From Actinomycetota bacterium (GTDB taxonomy: Bacteria; Actinomycetota; Thermoleophilia; Gaiellales; Gaiellaceae), in the NCBI GenBank assembly GCA_013696185.1, contig JACCZA010000029.1, positions 1 to 5,292 of the forward strand: a stretch of DNA of 5,292 nucleotides, read 5' to 3'. Numbering within the stretch: position 1 is the first letter of the stretch; each line of letters begins with the position of its first letter. The notes under the pieces are model-generated. The model saw nothing but the letters and a program-made list of their open reading frames with translations, was not told the DNA's origin and ran no database searches. This document shows positions 4,511 through 5,292 of this stretch, piece by piece. Made by a program: the position numbers and the translations under genes.

Positions 4511-5292
4511 GTGATCTTCTTCGGCTCCGGGCCCGGCTCCCTCCTCGCCTTCGTCGTGGTCGCGGTGGTGGGCTCGCTCGTCTTCTTCGGCCCGCTGGCT
4601 CCCGTCATCCTCGTGTTCCTGGCTCCGTTCCTCCTGATGGCTCTCGTCGCCTCGCGGGTGTCCCGCCGCCCGAGGCGGCAGGTAGCGGCACCCGACTGGG
4701 ACTACGAGCCCGAGCTTGCTCCCCCTCAGGATTTCGCCGAGGTGCGCAGGACCGCGCAGGAGGATCTCCTGGCCCTCGCCGACGACATCAGGGCGCTCGA
4801 CCTCGACGTCGAGATGCCCGGCGCAAACCCGGAGGGAAAGCGCGACTACGCAGAGGCGCTCGAGCTCTACGAGCGAGCGGCGAAGGGCTTCGACCAGGCC
4901 CGAGCGCCCGAGGATCTCGAGCCGGTGTCGCGTGCCCTCGAGGCCGGAAGGTTCGCGATGGCGAGCGCGCAGGCGCGGTTGGAGGGCCGGCCGCCGCCCG
5001 AGCGACGCCCGCCATGCTTCTTCGACCCACGCCACGGCCCCTCCGTGCGCGACGTCGAGTGGGCACCGCCCTCGGGGGCGCCGCGTGCGGTTCCGGCCTG
5101 CGCAGCCGACGCGATCCGGATCGAGGAGGGCGAGGAGCCCCACGCACGCGAGGTGCTCGTCCGGGGGCAGAGGCGACCGTACTGGGACGCTCCTGCGTAC
5201 TACGGGCCGTGGGCGGGCGGATTCTTCGGCGGCTTCGGCCCGGCGCTCCTACCCGCACTCTTCGTCGGCTCGATGCTCGGGGGCGGTTTTGG
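4511..5292 (+). CDS. Unrecognised membrane protein divergent from pspA, with Cys/His motif (cut by window edge)
   Basis: The plus frame from GTG 4511 (in-frame stop at 4493) is open for 260 codons to the edge. Residues 9-47 are hydrophobic (S-L-L-A-F-V-V-V-A-V-V, then L-A-P-V-I-L-V-F-L-A-P-F-L-L), long enough for two membrane passes, and end in R-V-S-R-R-P-R-R, so the following part is probably cytoplasmic. Residues 71-158 are charged and helical, possibly a helical hairpin. Then come P-P-C169-F-F-D-P-R-H175-G-P-S-V, a W-containing stretch, V-P-A-C197-A-A-D, R-R-P-Y-W and Y-Y-G-P-W, and a Gly/aromatic tail that turns hydrophobic again (L-L-P-A-L-F-V-G-S-M-L-G-G-G). The coherent protein layout shows it is a real gene. 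I do not know a named function. The shared promoter region with pspA suggests an envelope-stress role; a zinc or other ligand site at C169/H175/C197 is speculation. Confidence 0.78.
   Translation, partial: MIFFGSGPGSLLAFVVVAVVGSLVFFGPLAPVILVFLAPFLLMALVASRVSRRPRRQVAAPDWDYEPELAPPQDFAEVRRTAQEDLLALADDIRALDLDVEMPGANPEGKRDYAEALELYERAAKGFDQARAPEDLEPVSRALEAGRFAMASAQARLEGRPPPERRPPCFFDPRHGPSVRDVEWAPPSGAPRAVPACAADAIRIEEGEEPHAREVLVRGQRRPYWDAPAYYGPWAGGFFGGFGPALLPALFVGSMLGGGF

Noticed and set aside
3398..5143. A 581-codon open frame on the minus strand spanning pspAA, pspA and the region opposite the membrane-protein gene
   Set aside because: Only its last 95 codons resemble a protein (PspAA). The rest is R/G/A-rich low-complexity antisense or out-of-frame translation of pspA and the plus-strand gene, as expected in high-GC DNA.

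Overview
This is a high-GC (about 70%) bacterial chromosomal window with tightly packed genes, frequent GTG starts, GC-rich hairpins without clear U-tails, and protein families common in Actinobacteria: AraC-HTH fused to DinB, a YcaQ-type glycosylase, and PspA with PspAA. The overall flavour, especially the pspA-pspAA pair beside a membrane protein with a C-F-F-D-P-R-H-G motif, fits a soil actinobacterium, possibly Thermoleophilia. That placement is inference from composition and gene content. No RNA gene, CRISPR array or mobile element was seen.

Layout from left to right. (1) Positions 1-188, minus: the N-terminal 62 codons of a Gfo/Idh/MocA-type NAD(P) oxidoreductase, cut by the window edge. 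A striking 58-bp interrupted palindrome (200-257) lies just upstream of it. (2) Positions 284-1227, minus: an AraC-HTH/DinB-like regulator gene broken by an exact 20-bp tandem duplication at 1077-1116. Removing one copy restores a 307-aa protein. (3) Positions 1341-2345, plus: a YcaQ/AlkZ-family (HTH_42) DNA glycosylase-like protein with a Q-I-D catalytic-type motif, divergent from the regulator. (4) Positions 2393-2743, minus: a small SnoaL/NTF2-like protein. (5) Positions 2890-3345, plus: a VOC (glyoxalase/PhnB-like) protein, followed by a hairpin that probably terminates transcription from both sides. (6) Positions 3398-4419, minus: pspAA and pspA, translationally coupled by a 4-nt GTGA overlap (pspA first in transcription). 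(7) Positions 4511-5292, plus and running off the right edge: an unrecognised membrane protein with N-terminal hydrophobic helices, a helical middle and a Cys/His motif, divergent from pspA.

The right part looks like an envelope-stress module: the PspA coiled-coil membrane-remodelling protein, its small PspAA partner, and a divergently transcribed membrane protein that may be a further partner. The left and middle genes look like ordinary single-function soil-actinobacterial genes. The regulator next to the glycosylase gene stands out because of its very fresh-looking, frame-breaking duplication, which a simple ORF caller would hide because an out-of-frame upstream ATG reads through.
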